A DNA stretch of 12,704 bases from Pseudomonadota bacterium (GTDB taxonomy: Bacteria; Pseudomonadota; Alphaproteobacteria; Rhizobiales; Xanthobacteraceae). Of the stretch, positions 1 through 7,360 are shown piece after piece. Made by a program: the position numbers and the translations under genes. The stretch spans positions 1 through 12,704 of the forward strand of contig JAEWFG010000164.1 in assembly GCA_023388935.1 (NCBI GenBank). Direction: 5' to 3'. How positions within the stretch are numbered: position 1 is the first letter of the stretch; each line of letters opens with the position of its first letter. The notes under the pieces are model-generated. The model had not been told where the DNA came from. It searched no databases and was given only the letters and a program-made list of their open reading frames with translations.

Positions 1-96
1 GCCCTGATCGAAGCGGGAGCCTCGGTGCGCTCCACGGCCCTCGTCGGCAGCCACGCAACGCGCTATACGGTGCCGCCGACCGGGTCGAAATCGTAA
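1..96 (+). CDS. C-terminal end of a CDS, probably chorismate mutase (partial)
   Basis: An open frame runs in from the left edge and stops at TAA 94-96, leaving 31 residues. The visible tail has an EAGASVRSTALVGSHATRY stretch rich in small residues, with codon use like the genes after it. The gene ends 32 bp before the hisC start on the same strand. In Bradyrhizobium-type genomes I recall a chorismate mutase whose C-terminus looks like this directly upstream of hisC-tyrC; that would supply prephenate for the TyrC reaction. The catalytic AroQ region lies outside the window, so the function is inferred from position and a short tail only. That it is the end of a real gene is fairly sure; the product name is not. 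Confidence 0.5.
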   Translation, partial: ALIEAGASVRSTALVGSHATRYTVPPTGSKS

Positions 97-118
97 GTCA
101 CGTGCCGCCCGCCATTCC

Positions 119-122
119 GGAG
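119..122 (+). promoter_or_regulatory. Ribosome binding site that decides the hisC start
   Basis: GGAG lies 6 nt before ATG 129-131. The in-frame GTG at 102 has no comparable site and would add nine residues before the conserved N-terminus, so ATG 129 is preferred. Confidence 0.6.
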
Positions 123-128
123 TTGAAG

Positions 129-1223
129 ATGTCCCGCCCCGTGCCGAATCCCGGCATTCTCGATATTGCGCCCTACACGCCCGGCAAGAGTCCGGTGCCG
201 GAGCCGGGCCGCAAGGTGTTCAAGCTCTCGGCCAACGAGACGCCGTTCGGGCCCTCGCCCAAGGCGATCGAGGCCTTCAAGAGCGTGGCGACGCATCTGG
301 AAGATTATCCGGAAGGAACGTCGCGCGTGCTGCGCGAAGCGATCGGCCGCGCCTTCGGGCTCGACCCCAATCGCATCATCTGCGGCGCCGGGTCGGACGA
401 GATCCTCAATCTGCTCGCCCACACCTATCTCAGCCAAGGCGATGAGGCGATCTCCACCACTCACGGCTTCCTGGTCTACCCGATCGCGACCATGGCGGTC
501 GGCGCTAAGAACGTGGTTGCGCAGGAGACCAACCTCACCTGTAATGTCGACGCCATCCTCAAGGCGGTGACGCCGCGGACGAAGCTGGTCTGGCTCGCCA
601 ACCCGAACAATCCGACCGGCACCTATGTGCCGTTCGACGAGATCAAGCGCCTGCGCGCCGGCCTGCCGTCGCACGTGCTGCTGGTGCTGGACGCCGCCTA
701 TTCCGACTACGTCTCGCGCAACGATTACGAGATGGGGATCGAGCTCGTCGCCACCACCGAGAACACCGTGGTGACGCACACCTTCTCCAAGATCCACGGT
801 CTCGCCGCGCTGCGCATCGGCTGGATGTTCGGCCCCGAGCACATCATCGACGCGGTCAACCGCATCCGCGGTCCCTTCAACGTATCGACGCCGGCGATGT
901 ACGCCGCCGTTGCCGCGATCGAGGACACCGCGCATCAGGCGATGTCGAAGCAGTTCACCGAGACCTGGCGCAACTGGCTGACCGAGGAGATTGGCAAGCT
1001 CGGGCTGAAGGTGACGCCGAGCGTCGCCAATTTCGTGCTGATCCACTTCCCGCAAGAGGGCAAGACCGCGGACGAGGCTGACGCCTACCTCACCAGGCGT
1101 GGCCTCGTGCTGCGCGCGCTGAAGAACTACGGCCTGCCGCATTCGCTGCGCATGACCATCGGCACCGAGGAGGCCAACCGCCTCGTGGTCGACTGCCTGC
1201 GCGACTTCATGGCCCGCAAATGA
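129..1223 (+). CDS. hisC: Histidinol-phosphate / aromatic aminotransferase HisC
   Basis: A 364-residue PLP-dependent class I/II aminotransferase, full length for HisC. It transfers an amino group between glutamate and imidazole-acetol phosphate (histidine synthesis); many HisC enzymes also act on aromatic keto acids. Visible landmarks are KLSANETPFGPSP (residues 32-44, substrate/PLP region), CGAGSDE (85-91), ANPNNPTGT (157-165), DAAY (188-191), the Schiff-base lysine K221 in the FSKIHGLAALRIGW motif with R229, and the carboxylate-binding R341 in SLRMTIGT. ATG 129 is chosen over GTG 102 because of a GGAG site and the usual MSRPVPNPG-type N-terminus. The stop overlaps the tyrC start as ATGA, so the two are co-translated, and the context with TyrC suggests a role in tyrosine/phenylalanine transamination as well as, or instead of, histidine. 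Family assignment is firm; the exact substrate is inferred. Confidence 0.93.
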   Translation: MSRPVPNPGILDIAPYTPGKSPVPEPGRKVFKLSANETPFGPSPKAIEAFKSVATHLEDYPEGTSRVLREAIGRAFGLDPNRIICGAGSDEILNLLAHTYLSQGDEAISTTHGFLVYPIATMAVGAKNVVAQETNLTCNVDAILKAVTPRTKLVWLANPNNPTGTYVPFDEIKRLRAGLPSHVLLVLDAAYSDYVSRNDYEMGIELVATTENTVVTHTFSKIHGLAALRIGWMFGPEHIIDAVNRIRGPFNVSTPAMYAAVAAIEDTAHQAMSKQFTETWRNWLTEEIGKLGLKVTPSVANFVLIHFPQEGKTADEADAYLTRRGLVLRALKNYGLPHSLRMTIGTEEANRLVVDCLRDFMARK

Positions 1224-2155
1224 GCGTCGACCCGCACTTCCAGCGCGTCGCGCTGATCGGCTTCGGCCTGATCGGCGGCTCGATCGCGCGCGCTGCGAAG
1301 CTCCAGGGCCTGGCCGGCGAGATCGTCACCACTGCGCGCTCGGAGAAGACACGTGCGCGGGTGATCGAGCTCGGCATCGTCGACCAGGTCGTGGCGACCA
1401 ATGCGGAAGCGGTGAAGGATGCCGATCTCGTCATCCTCTGCATTCCCGTCGGTGCCTGCGGGCCGGTGGCGCAGGAGATCGCTGGCTTTCTGAAGCCCGG
1501 CGCGATCGTCTCCGACGTCGGCTCGGTCAAGGGTGCGATCGTCAGGGATATGGCGCCGCATCTGCCGAAGGGCATCCATTTCGTGCCGGCGCACCCTGTC
1601 GCGGGCACCGAGCATTCGGGCCCCGATTCCGGCTTCGCCGAGCTATTCATCAACCGCTGGTGCATCCTCACACCGCCGGAAGGCACCGATGCATCCGCCG
1701 TCGAGCACTTGCGCGCCTTCTGGGCGGCAATGGGCGCCAAGGTCGAGGTCATGACGCCGGATCATCATGATCTCGTGCTCGCGATCACCAGCCATCTGCC
1801 GCATCTGATCGCCTACACCATCGTCGGCACCGCCGACGAACTGGCGCAGGTGACGGAATCCGAGGTCATCAAGTTTTCCGCCGGCGGCTTCCGCGACTTC
1901 ACCCGCATCGCAGCGTCCGATCCGACGATGTGGCGCGACGTCTTCCTCGCCAACAAGGAGGCCGTGCTGGAGATGCTCGGCACCTTCACCGAAGACCTCG
2001 CAAAGCTCACCCGCGCGATCCGGCGCGGCGATGGCGAGGCGCTGTTCGACCATTTCACCCGCACCCGCGCCATCCGGCGCGGCATCGTCGAGATCGGGCA
2101 GGATTCGGCTGCGGCGGATTTCGGCCGCCCGCATGCGGCGCTGAAGAAGCCATAG
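1220..2155 (+). CDS. tyrC: Prephenate / cyclohexadienyl (arogenate) dehydrogenase
   Basis: A 311-residue NAD(P)-dependent dehydrogenase of the TyrA/TyrC family that oxidatively decarboxylates prephenate (or arogenate) toward tyrosine in the cytoplasm. The Rossmann nucleotide-binding loop is GFGLIGGS at residues 14-21. The catalytic His is expected at H125 in AHPVAGTEHSGP (124-135), and the helical C-terminal dimer domain carries SHLPHLIAY (191-199) and GGFRDFTRIAASDP (222-235). There is no fused chorismate mutase or ACT domain, which fits the monofunctional alphaproteobacterial TyrC type. It starts at ATG 1220 within the hisC stop (ATGA), giving translational coupling. The next gene is convergent, and a large palindrome follows the stop by 17 bp, where transcription may end. 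Prephenate versus arogenate preference cannot be read from the sequence. Confidence 0.92.
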   Translation: MSVDPHFQRVALIGFGLIGGSIARAAKLQGLAGEIVTTARSEKTRARVIELGIVDQVVATNAEAVKDADLVILCIPVGACGPVAQEIAGFLKPGAIVSDVGSVKGAIVRDMAPHLPKGIHFVPAHPVAGTEHSGPDSGFAELFINRWCILTPPEGTDASAVEHLRAFWAAMGAKVEVMTPDHHDLVLAITSHLPHLIAYTIVGTADELAQVTESEVIKFSAGGFRDFTRIAASDPTMWRDVFLANKEAVLEMLGTFTEDLAKLTRAIRRGDGEALFDHFTRTRAIRRGIVEIGQDSAAADFGRPHAALKKP

Positions 2156-2172
2156 GCCGCCTGCCTCTCCTT

Positions 2173-2257
2173 CGTCATTGCGAGGAGCGAAGCGACGAAT
2201 CATCCAGACTGTTTCCTCGGAGAAAGTCTGGATTGCTTCGCTCCGCTCGCAATGACG
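2173..2257. repeat. Palindromic intergenic repeat of Bradyrhizobium type; possible bidirectional terminator
   Basis: An 85 bp imperfect inverted repeat: left arm 2173-2210 begins CGTCATTGCGAGGAGCGAAG, right arm 2225-2257 ends CGCTCGCAATGACG, with a 14 nt loop at 2211-2224. The arms pair almost throughout; the left arm has a few extra bases near CGACGAAT. It fills nearly the whole gap between convergent tyrC and the DUF2125 gene. I recognise the CGTCATTGCGAG...CGCAATGACG pattern as a repeat dispersed in many copies in Bradyrhizobium. As RNA it would fold into a long hairpin on either strand, so it could stop or stabilise transcripts from both sides; that role is inferred. Confidence 0.85.
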
Positions 2258-2264
2258 CGCGGAA

Positions 2265-3449
2265 TCAATACAGCGGCGGAATCTGGCCGACCTTGACCGG
2301 GCCGAACAGCACGGCGCCGTCGACGAACTTCAGCGGGAAGCTGCGGGCCTTCCTGCCCTCGAGCGTGCTCTCGGTGCCGATCGAATTGATGCCGGCGGCA
2401 AGTCCGGCATTGGCGTTCTGCTTGATGACCTTGCCGAGGCCGGGAACAGCGCGGTCGAGCGCGCCGAACAGATTGTTGAGGTCCTGCGTCTTCACACCGG
2501 GCGCAACGCGGTCGAGGGTCGCCTGCGGCACGCCCTCCTCCAGCATCTTTTCGATACCCAGCGCCGGGATCACCCGCTCGAGGCCCGTCACCGTCATCTG
2601 CAATTCGCCGTCGAGTCGGCCATTGGCCGAGAGCCCGAGCGTACCGGCCGCCACCGCGATCGTCTCGCCCTGCTGGATCCGCGACTGCACGATCTCGATA
2701 TGACCGCCGGCGGCCTGGATCTCGCGGAAGCGCTGCGGCCACGGCTTTGGCGTGAGATCGGAGAGCCCGCTGATCTTCGCACGCACGTCGGCTTCGAACG
2801 GCTCGGCGAGCAGTGGATGAACGCCCTGGATGCTGCCCTGCGCGATCTGGAGCACGGTCTCGATCACAGGATGGTCGGACGACGATCCATCCGCAAGGCG
2901 CCCGTGCAGCTCGACCTGCTTGGCGCGCGCGAGCGGCACCTGCACGCTGCCGTCGACACGGTTGATGGTGGGGTCATCGAACACGATCGATGCGCGCTGC
3001 GGGATGGCCGGCAGGCCGACCACGCTGCTGCGGCCCTTGCTCCAGTTCACCACGAAGGAATTTTGTGTGACGCCGTCGGTGAGCGTTGCAGGCGCGGAGA
3101 ATTCGGCAATGACGAGCTTGGGATCGTAGACCTGGGCGACGACCAGGATGTTGTCGAGCTTGGCCGTGAACGGCGTCTTGCTCGCATTCTGCGAGACCAG
3201 GGCGACACTGGCGCCGGAACACTGGACCTCGAAGCGGAATGGGAAACCCGCGATCGAGCGCTTGGCGCAATCATAGATGCGGCCGGATTTGGCCTCCTGC
3301 GCCCGCCAGGCGTCAACGGCGACCTCGGCCTGCGAGGCCGCATAGAACCAGAAGCCGCTCCACGCGACCGCGAGGATCAGGACGAGAATTGGTGCGATGA
3401 AAAGGCCCCAACGGGAGCGGCGGCCTGTGGCAACGGTCATATCGGACAT
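2265..3449 (-). CDS. DUF2125 family envelope protein
   Basis: A 394-residue protein anchored by one N-terminal membrane segment (about residues 15-37, after a positively charged GRRSR stretch), with the remainder predicted to be periplasmic. It carries the family hallmark after the anchor: a tryptophan/tyrosine-rich segment, then YDCAKRSIAGFPFRFEVQC (about 59-77) with two cysteines that could pair in the periplasm. The body is beta-rich and repetitive in style, as in DUF2125/YdgA-like proteins. No enzymatic motif is visible and the molecular function is unknown. ATG 3449 is preferred over ATG 3440 because an AGGG-like site lies upstream of the first and nothing lies upstream of the second. 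The gene stands alone, divergent from the ChaC-like gene across ~110 bp and convergent with tyrC. Confidence 0.88.
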   Translation of the reverse strand: MSDMTVATGRRSRWGLFIAPILVLILAVAWSGFWFYAASQAEVAVDAWRAQEAKSGRIYDCAKRSIAGFPFRFEVQCSGASVALVSQNASKTPFTAKLDNILVVAQVYDPKLVIAEFSAPATLTDGVTQNSFVVNWSKGRSSVVGLPAIPQRASIVFDDPTINRVDGSVQVPLARAKQVELHGRLADGSSSDHPVIETVLQIAQGSIQGVHPLLAEPFEADVRAKISGLSDLTPKPWPQRFREIQAAGGHIEIVQSRIQQGETIAVAAGTLGLSANGRLDGELQMTVTGLERVIPALGIEKMLEEGVPQATLDRVAPGVKTQDLNNLFGALDRAVPGLGKVIKQNANAGLAAGINSIGTESTLEGRKARSFPLKFVDGAVLFGPVKVGQIPPLY

Positions 3450-3559
3450 GCGGCGACCCTTTGGCCCCAGATTTTGGCAAATGTAAGCGGGGCCGGCCCG
3501 CAGCGAAAGGCGGAGAATTCGCTTCGCTTGGGGGAGCGGTTCTGGTAGCCGTGCCCGAC

Positions 3560-4171
3560 ATGTCGGAAATGACCCTCCCCTCCGTCACCACAGCCAAGGG
3601 CGATCTTTGGGTGTTCGGCTACGGCTCGCTGATGTGGCGGCCGGGCTTCGAATTCGAGGAACGCGCCCCGGCACGGCTGGTCGGCGAGCACCGCGCGCTC
3701 TGCGTCTATTCCTTCGTGCATCGTGGCACGCCGGAGAAACCGGGCCTGGTGCTCGGGCTCGACCGCGGCGGCGCCTGCCGCGGCATCGCCTTCCGCATCG
3801 CCGAGAAAAATCGTGCCGACGTCGTCGCCTACTTGCGCGCGCGCGAGCAGGTCACCTCGGTCTATCGCGAGGTGATGCGCTCGGTGTGGCTGGAGAACGA
3901 TCCACGGCAGCGCGTCTCCGCGCTCGCCTATGTCGTCGATCGTGGCCATGTGCAATATGCCGGCCGGCTGTCGCTCACCGACCAGCACCGCCACGTCATC
4001 CAGGGCCATGGCCAGTCCGGCGCCAACCGCGACTACGTGACGGCGACGGTGAAGGCAATCGAGGCCGAAGGCTTTCGCGATGCGCAACTGCATCAGCTCG
4101 CGACGATACTGCATAGTGACGCACATTCCCTGCACGCGCCGGCCCAAGTAGACGATCGAGAAAATCGCTAA
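3560..4171 (+). CDS. ChaC-type gamma-glutamylcyclotransferase
   Basis: A protein of about 203 residues in the gamma-glutamylcyclotransferase (ChaC/GGCT) fold, which releases 5-oxoproline from gamma-glutamyl peptides; ChaC members act on glutathione. The substrate-binding loop is VFGYGSLMWRPGF (18-30, YGSL at 21-24). The catalytic Glu is probably E96 in LRAREQ (92-97), followed by VYREV. The late family motif GHGQSGANRDYV spans 149-160. The last ~18 residues look like a variable tail. The start is uncertain: ATG 3560 is chosen, but GTG 3551 and ATG 3569 are in frame, and a GGGGGAG tract at 3530-3535 lies somewhat far upstream of all of them. The stop TAA overlaps by 4 bp with the stop of the convergent plsC gene. 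A role in glutathione turnover is family inference. Confidence 0.9.
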   Translation: MSEMTLPSVTTAKGDLWVFGYGSLMWRPGFEFEERAPARLVGEHRALCVYSFVHRGTPEKPGLVLGLDRGGACRGIAFRIAEKNRADVVAYLRAREQVTSVYREVMRSVWLENDPRQRVSALAYVVDRGHVQYAGRLSLTDQHRHVIQGHGQSGANRDYVTATVKAIEAEGFRDAQLHQLATILHSDAHSLHAPAQVDDRENR

Positions 4172-4941
4172 CTCTCCGACGGAGCATAGCTCGGCGCGCT
4201 GCCGATCAACTGCTCCTGCTCCTTGCGGCCCGCTTCGACGAGACGCCCGGTCGCGCCTTCGATGGCGGATTGCACCCGGGAGAGAAACTCATCCTTCGGC
4301 AGGCCTGCGGGCAAGGGATCGAGGAACTCCACCACCAGTGTGCCGGGATAGCGCATGAAGGTGCGGCGCGGCCAGAACAGACCGGAATTGAGCGCGATCG
4401 GCAGGCACTGTACGCCGCAGGACGAATAGATTTGCGCAAAGCCGGTCTTGTAGTCCGGCGGCGCGCCCGGCGCGCGGCGCGTGCCTTCCGGGAAGATGAC
4501 GAGCTGGCCGCCACTGCGCACCGCCTCGCGCGCCCGCCGCGTCATGTCGAGCAGTGCCTTCACGCCGGCATTGCGGTCAATTGCGATCATCCCGGTCTTG
4601 ACCAGGAACTGACCGAAGACCGGGATCTGCATGAGCTGACGCTTGAGGATGAAGATCGGGCGATCGAAGAACCCCGGCAGCACAAAGGTCTCCCAGAACG
4701 ACTGGTGCTTCGCCACGATCAGCAGCGGTCCCTGCGGAATGTTCTCGACTCCGCGGAATTCCACCTTGATGTTGCAGACCACGCTCATCAGGAACAGCGT
4801 GGCCTTCGCCCACCATTCCGCGACCGTCAGCATGGCACGCGGCGGCAATGCGAAGGTCGGCAGCGCCACGATCGCGAGGCACACCAGCACGGCGTAGAAC
4901 AGCACGTTGAACACCAGCGAGCGCACGAAAATCAAAAACAT
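4168..4941 (-). CDS. plsC: 1-acyl-sn-glycerol-3-phosphate acyltransferase (PlsC family)
   Basis: A 257-residue PlsC/LPLAT-family enzyme that acylates lysophosphatidic acid to phosphatidic acid at the inner membrane. A hydrophobic N-terminal segment (about 3-30) anchors it. The four acyltransferase blocks are present in order: motif I KHQSFWET (78-85, H79), motif II ILKRQLMQIPVFG (98-110), motif III FPEGTRR (150-156) and motif IV PIALNSG (181-187). Motif I reads H-X4-E rather than the textbook H-X4-D, a conservative variant known in parts of the family. ATG 4941 is taken as start, 11 nt after the ydcF stop, because it gives the usual short N-terminus. A TTG at 4956, overlapping that stop as TTGA, would add five residues. 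It is last gene of the ftsE-ftsX-ydcF-plsC operon. Another LPLAT acceptor, such as a lyso-ornithine lipid, cannot be excluded. Confidence 0.88.
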   Translation of the reverse strand: MFLIFVRSLVFNVLFYAVLVCLAIVALPTFALPPRAMLTVAEWWAKATLFLMSVVCNIKVEFRGVENIPQGPLLIVAKHQSFWETFVLPGFFDRPIFILKRQLMQIPVFGQFLVKTGMIAIDRNAGVKALLDMTRRAREAVRSGGQLVIFPEGTRRAPGAPPDYKTGFAQIYSSCGVQCLPIALNSGLFWPRRTFMRYPGTLVVEFLDPLPAGLPKDEFLSRVQSAIEGATGRLVEAGRKEQEQLIGSAPSYAPSES

Positions 4942-4952
4942 CGAAGGTCCGA

Positions 4953-5657
4953 TCAATTGGCCTGTGCGGTGGCGGGCCGCTTCGGCTGCAACGCAGGAGG
5001 CTGCTCCGACACTTCGGGCAAAAGGTCAATCCCGAAATCCTCCAGCCGCACCCTGACTACGGCGGCGATGTACTTGACATATTCCGAGAGCAGAAGCCGC
5101 AAGGTGGACGCCGAGGTCCACCACGGCTCCTCGCGCCATTTGTCGCCGACCACCACGAACGGGATCAGCGCCGTCTCGGGCATCGCATGCGAGAACTCCA
5201 CCAGTGCACGCGGCATGTGATAGTTCGAGGTAACGACGATCAAGGACTTGAAGCCGCGCTCCTGCGCCCAGCGCCGTGCCTCCGCGGCGTTGCCGCGGGT
5301 CGACACTGCCGTGCGGTCGAGATCGACGCAGCAATGCATGAAGGACTGGTTCTCCGGCAGCGTCCGGGAGATGTCGCTTGCCCTGGAGGTTGGATGCACG
5401 CCGGAGATCAGGAGCCGCTTGCCGTAGCCGGCCGCCAGAAGCTCCATCGCGTCCGACACGCGCGAGGAGCCGCCGGTCAGCACCACGATGCCGTCCGCCC
5501 TGCGGTCCGACGTGATCTCGGCGCCGCGCAATTGCGCCAGGAAGGCGATGAACCCCGCCGCCGCTCCGACAAAGGCGAACGCGATCATCGACACCACGCC
5601 CGCGCGCAGCCAGCGGCGCGGCAAGTTCGGCGATCGATCGTCGGTCGGCGTGGTCAT
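4953..5657 (-). CDS. YdcF/ElyC/SanA-like DUF218 membrane protein
   Basis: A 234-residue protein with an N-terminal transmembrane helix (about 19-41) and a DUF218 domain (about 54-200) facing the periplasm. Typical DUF218 signatures are DGIVVLTGG (55-63), STRGNAAEA (119-127) and VVTSNYHMPRA (141-151), plus the late YVKY segment. Relatives (ElyC, SanA, YdcF) are linked to envelope integrity and undecaprenyl-phosphate or peptidoglycan metabolism, but the reaction is not established. The proline/alanine-rich C-terminus looks unstructured. It follows ftsX by 72 bp and sits immediately before plsC in the same orientation, so an envelope-assembly role fits. The start at ATG 5657 has only a weak upstream ribosome site. 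Confidence 0.85.
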   Translation of the reverse strand: MTTPTDDRSPNLPRRWLRAGVVSMIAFAFVGAAAGFIAFLAQLRGAEITSDRRADGIVVLTGGSSRVSDAMELLAAGYGKRLLISGVHPTSRASDISRTLPENQSFMHCCVDLDRTAVSTRGNAAEARRWAQERGFKSLIVVTSNYHMPRALVEFSHAMPETALIPFVVVGDKWREEPWWTSASTLRLLLSEYVKYIAAVVRVRLEDFGIDLLPEVSEQPPALQPKRPATAQAN

Positions 5658-5729
5658 GTGAAGTCGAGGATCCCTTCCCCGGATGATTTTAAGACGTTTT
5701 GAGGCGAAGTGGAGTCCGGTGAATCGGGC

Positions 5730-6698
5730 CTAGTCGACGTCGTTCAAGGTCGCGAACAGCGTCTGGCGAGAGGCAACCGCGGTGATGGCGCCGATCAGCA
5801 CCGCCTGCACCGCGAGCACGATATAGCCTGACGGCCGCAGCGAGAAAGTGCCGAGCAGGGCTGCGAATTGGTCGCCGACGGGGGTACCGGAAAACCAGCC
5901 GGCGATCGACTCGGAGAAGCCGAACACCAGCATGGCCGCGCCGCCGCCGATCACGCCGCCCTCCAGCCCCAGCCTGAGGAAATGGCGCAGGAAGTGATTG
6001 GCGATGTAGCGGTCGCCGGCGCCGACGAAATGCAGCACTTCGACGATCGGGCGGTTGGCCGCCATGGCGCCACGGGTTGCAAACGAGACCGAGATGATGG
6101 TGGCGATGATGACGAGCGCAAGAATGCCGAGGCCGGCGAGGACGGTGGCGTTGGTCATCGAACGCATGCGTTCGATCCAGGCACGGTGATCGTCAACGCT
6201 CGCGCTTGGCGCCACCTGCGTCACGCGGGCGCGCAAGGCGCCGAGATCGAGCGCCGTGCCCGGCTGAACACGCGCGATGATCATGCGCGGCACCGGAAGG
6301 TCGTCCATCGAAAGGCCGGTGCCGAGCCAGGGCTCGAGCAGCTTGCCGCTCTCATCCTTGGTGAACGGCTTGACCTCGACGATGCCGGCTTGCGCGCGCA
6401 TCGCCTCCGTCACCGCCGCGGTGTCGCGTTCGAGGTCGCGCCCGGTCTGCGGGCGGACCTGGATGGTGATTTCGCTCGCGACATCGGACTGCCATTCCGC
6501 GGCGGAGGCGCTGACCAGCAGCACGGTGCCCGTCGTCATCGAGGCGAGGAAGGTCATGATGGCGACGACGGCAACCAGGGCGCGGCCGTGGATCGAGGCG
6601 CGCGGCACGATCGGCGACATGTTGCGCGCCTTGGCCGGAAGCTGCGGACGCTCCTGTCCGAGATCGACCAGCACGCCGCGCTCGTCGGTCCTACTCAT
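5730..6698 (-). CDS. ftsX: Cell division protein FtsX (ABC transporter permease-like)
   Basis: A 322-residue integral membrane partner of FtsE. FtsEX sits at the divisome and couples ATP hydrolysis to activation of septal peptidoglycan hydrolases. Topology matches FtsX: a cytosolic N-terminus of about 39 residues, TM1 about 40-62, a periplasmic extracellular domain about 65-183, then TM2 about 186-206, TM3 about 242-262 and TM4 about 291-311. The cytosolic loop after TM2 contains NRPIVEVLHFVGAGDRYI (216-232), the coupling-helix region expected to contact FtsE. The start ATG 6698 lies inside the end of ftsE (8 bp overlap, 6691-6698), consistent with translational coupling and equal subunit supply. 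Length and layout are normal for alphaproteobacteria. Confidence 0.92.
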   Translation of the reverse strand: MSRTDERGVLVDLGQERPQLPAKARNMSPIVPRASIHGRALVAVVAIMTFLASMTTGTVLLVSASAAEWQSDVASEITIQVRPQTGRDLERDTAAVTEAMRAQAGIVEVKPFTKDESGKLLEPWLGTGLSMDDLPVPRMIIARVQPGTALDLGALRARVTQVAPSASVDDHRAWIERMRSMTNATVLAGLGILALVIIATIISVSFATRGAMAANRPIVEVLHFVGAGDRYIANHFLRHFLRLGLEGGVIGGGAAMLVFGFSESIAGWFSGTPVGDQFAALLGTFSLRPSGYIVLAVQAVLIGAITAVASRQTLFATLNDVD

Positions 6699-7350
6699 AG
6701 ATGTGCAGCCGTCCCTGGTGCAGCACCAGCCGCCGCGCCTCGTACTGATCCATCAGGCCGATGTCGTGGGTCGCAATGATCACAGCGGTGCCGGATTTGT
6801 TGAGCTCGATGAAGAGCCGCAGCAGGCGGCGGCCGAGCGTCGGATCGACGCTGCCGGTTGGCTCGTCCGCGAGCAGGAGCTGCGGCCGCGAAATCACGGC
6901 GCGCGCGATCGCCGCACGCTGCTTCTCGCCGCCGGACAGGATCGGCGGCAACGCATCCATCCGGTCGCCGAGGCCCACCCAGCGCAGCAGGTCGATCACC
7001 TCCTTGCGGTAGCTCGATTCGCTGCGGCCCATGACACGGAACGGCAGCGCGACGTTCTCATAGGTCGTCATGTGGTCGAGCAGGCGGAAATCCTGGAGCA
7101 CGATGCCGATGCGCTTGCGCAGGTCGGCGATCTCGTCCTTGCCGAGCTGCGAGATGTCCTGCCCGAACAGGTTGACCAGGCCGCGCGTCGGCCGATGCGA
7201 CAGAAACAGCAGGCGCAGGAGCGAGGTCTTGCCGGCGCCGGACGGGCCGGTGAGGAACTGGAAGGAATGCGCCGGGATCTGGAAATTCAGGTCGCGCAGG
7301 ATCTCCGGCCCCAGACCGTAACGCAATCCAACATTTTCGAACCGAACCAA
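6691..7350 (-). CDS. ftsE: Cell division ATP-binding protein FtsE
   Basis: A 219-residue ABC ATPase, the cytoplasmic partner of FtsX. All nucleotide-binding motifs are intact: Walker A GPSGAGKT (35-42), Q-loop VLQDF with Q86, signature LSGGEKQR (138-145), Walker B LLLADEP (158-164) with catalytic E163, D-loop SVD (167-169) and H-loop H195 in IIATHD. TTG 7350 is chosen as start: it has a GGAG site 6 nt upstream and produces the expected (M)VRFENVGLRYG N-terminus. The frame stays open to a GTG at 7401, but that extension is an arginine/alanine-rich stretch without homology-like character. It is first gene of the four-gene operon and is divergent from the zinc-ribbon gene. Confidence 0.94.
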   Translation of the reverse strand: MVRFENVGLRYGLGPEILRDLNFQIPAHSFQFLTGPSGAGKTSLLRLLFLSHRPTRGLVNLFGQDISQLGKDEIADLRKRIGIVLQDFRLLDHMTTYENVALPFRVMGRSESSYRKEVIDLLRWVGLGDRMDALPPILSGGEKQRAAIARAVISRPQLLLADEPTGSVDPTLGRRLLRLFIELNKSGTAVIIATHDIGLMDQYEARRLVLHQGRLHIYE

Positions 7351-7356
7351 GCTCAG

Positions 7357-7360
7357 CTCC
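7357..7360 (-). promoter_or_regulatory. Ribosome binding site that decides a TTG start for ftsE
   Basis: GGAG on the minus strand sits 6 nt before TTG 7350-7348. This is the main reason for preferring the non-AUG start over the GTG further upstream. Confidence 0.6.

Noticed and set aside
63..1142. A 359-codon minus-strand frame opposite hisC
   Set aside because: Shadow of hisC; composition is Arg/His/Val/Asp-rich and lacks any recognisable domain.
3463..3494. GGCCCC...GGGGCC inverted repeat in the DUF2125/ChaC divergent region as an operator
   Set aside because: Only 6 bp arms with a 20 nt gap in very GC-rich DNA; such pairs occur by chance.
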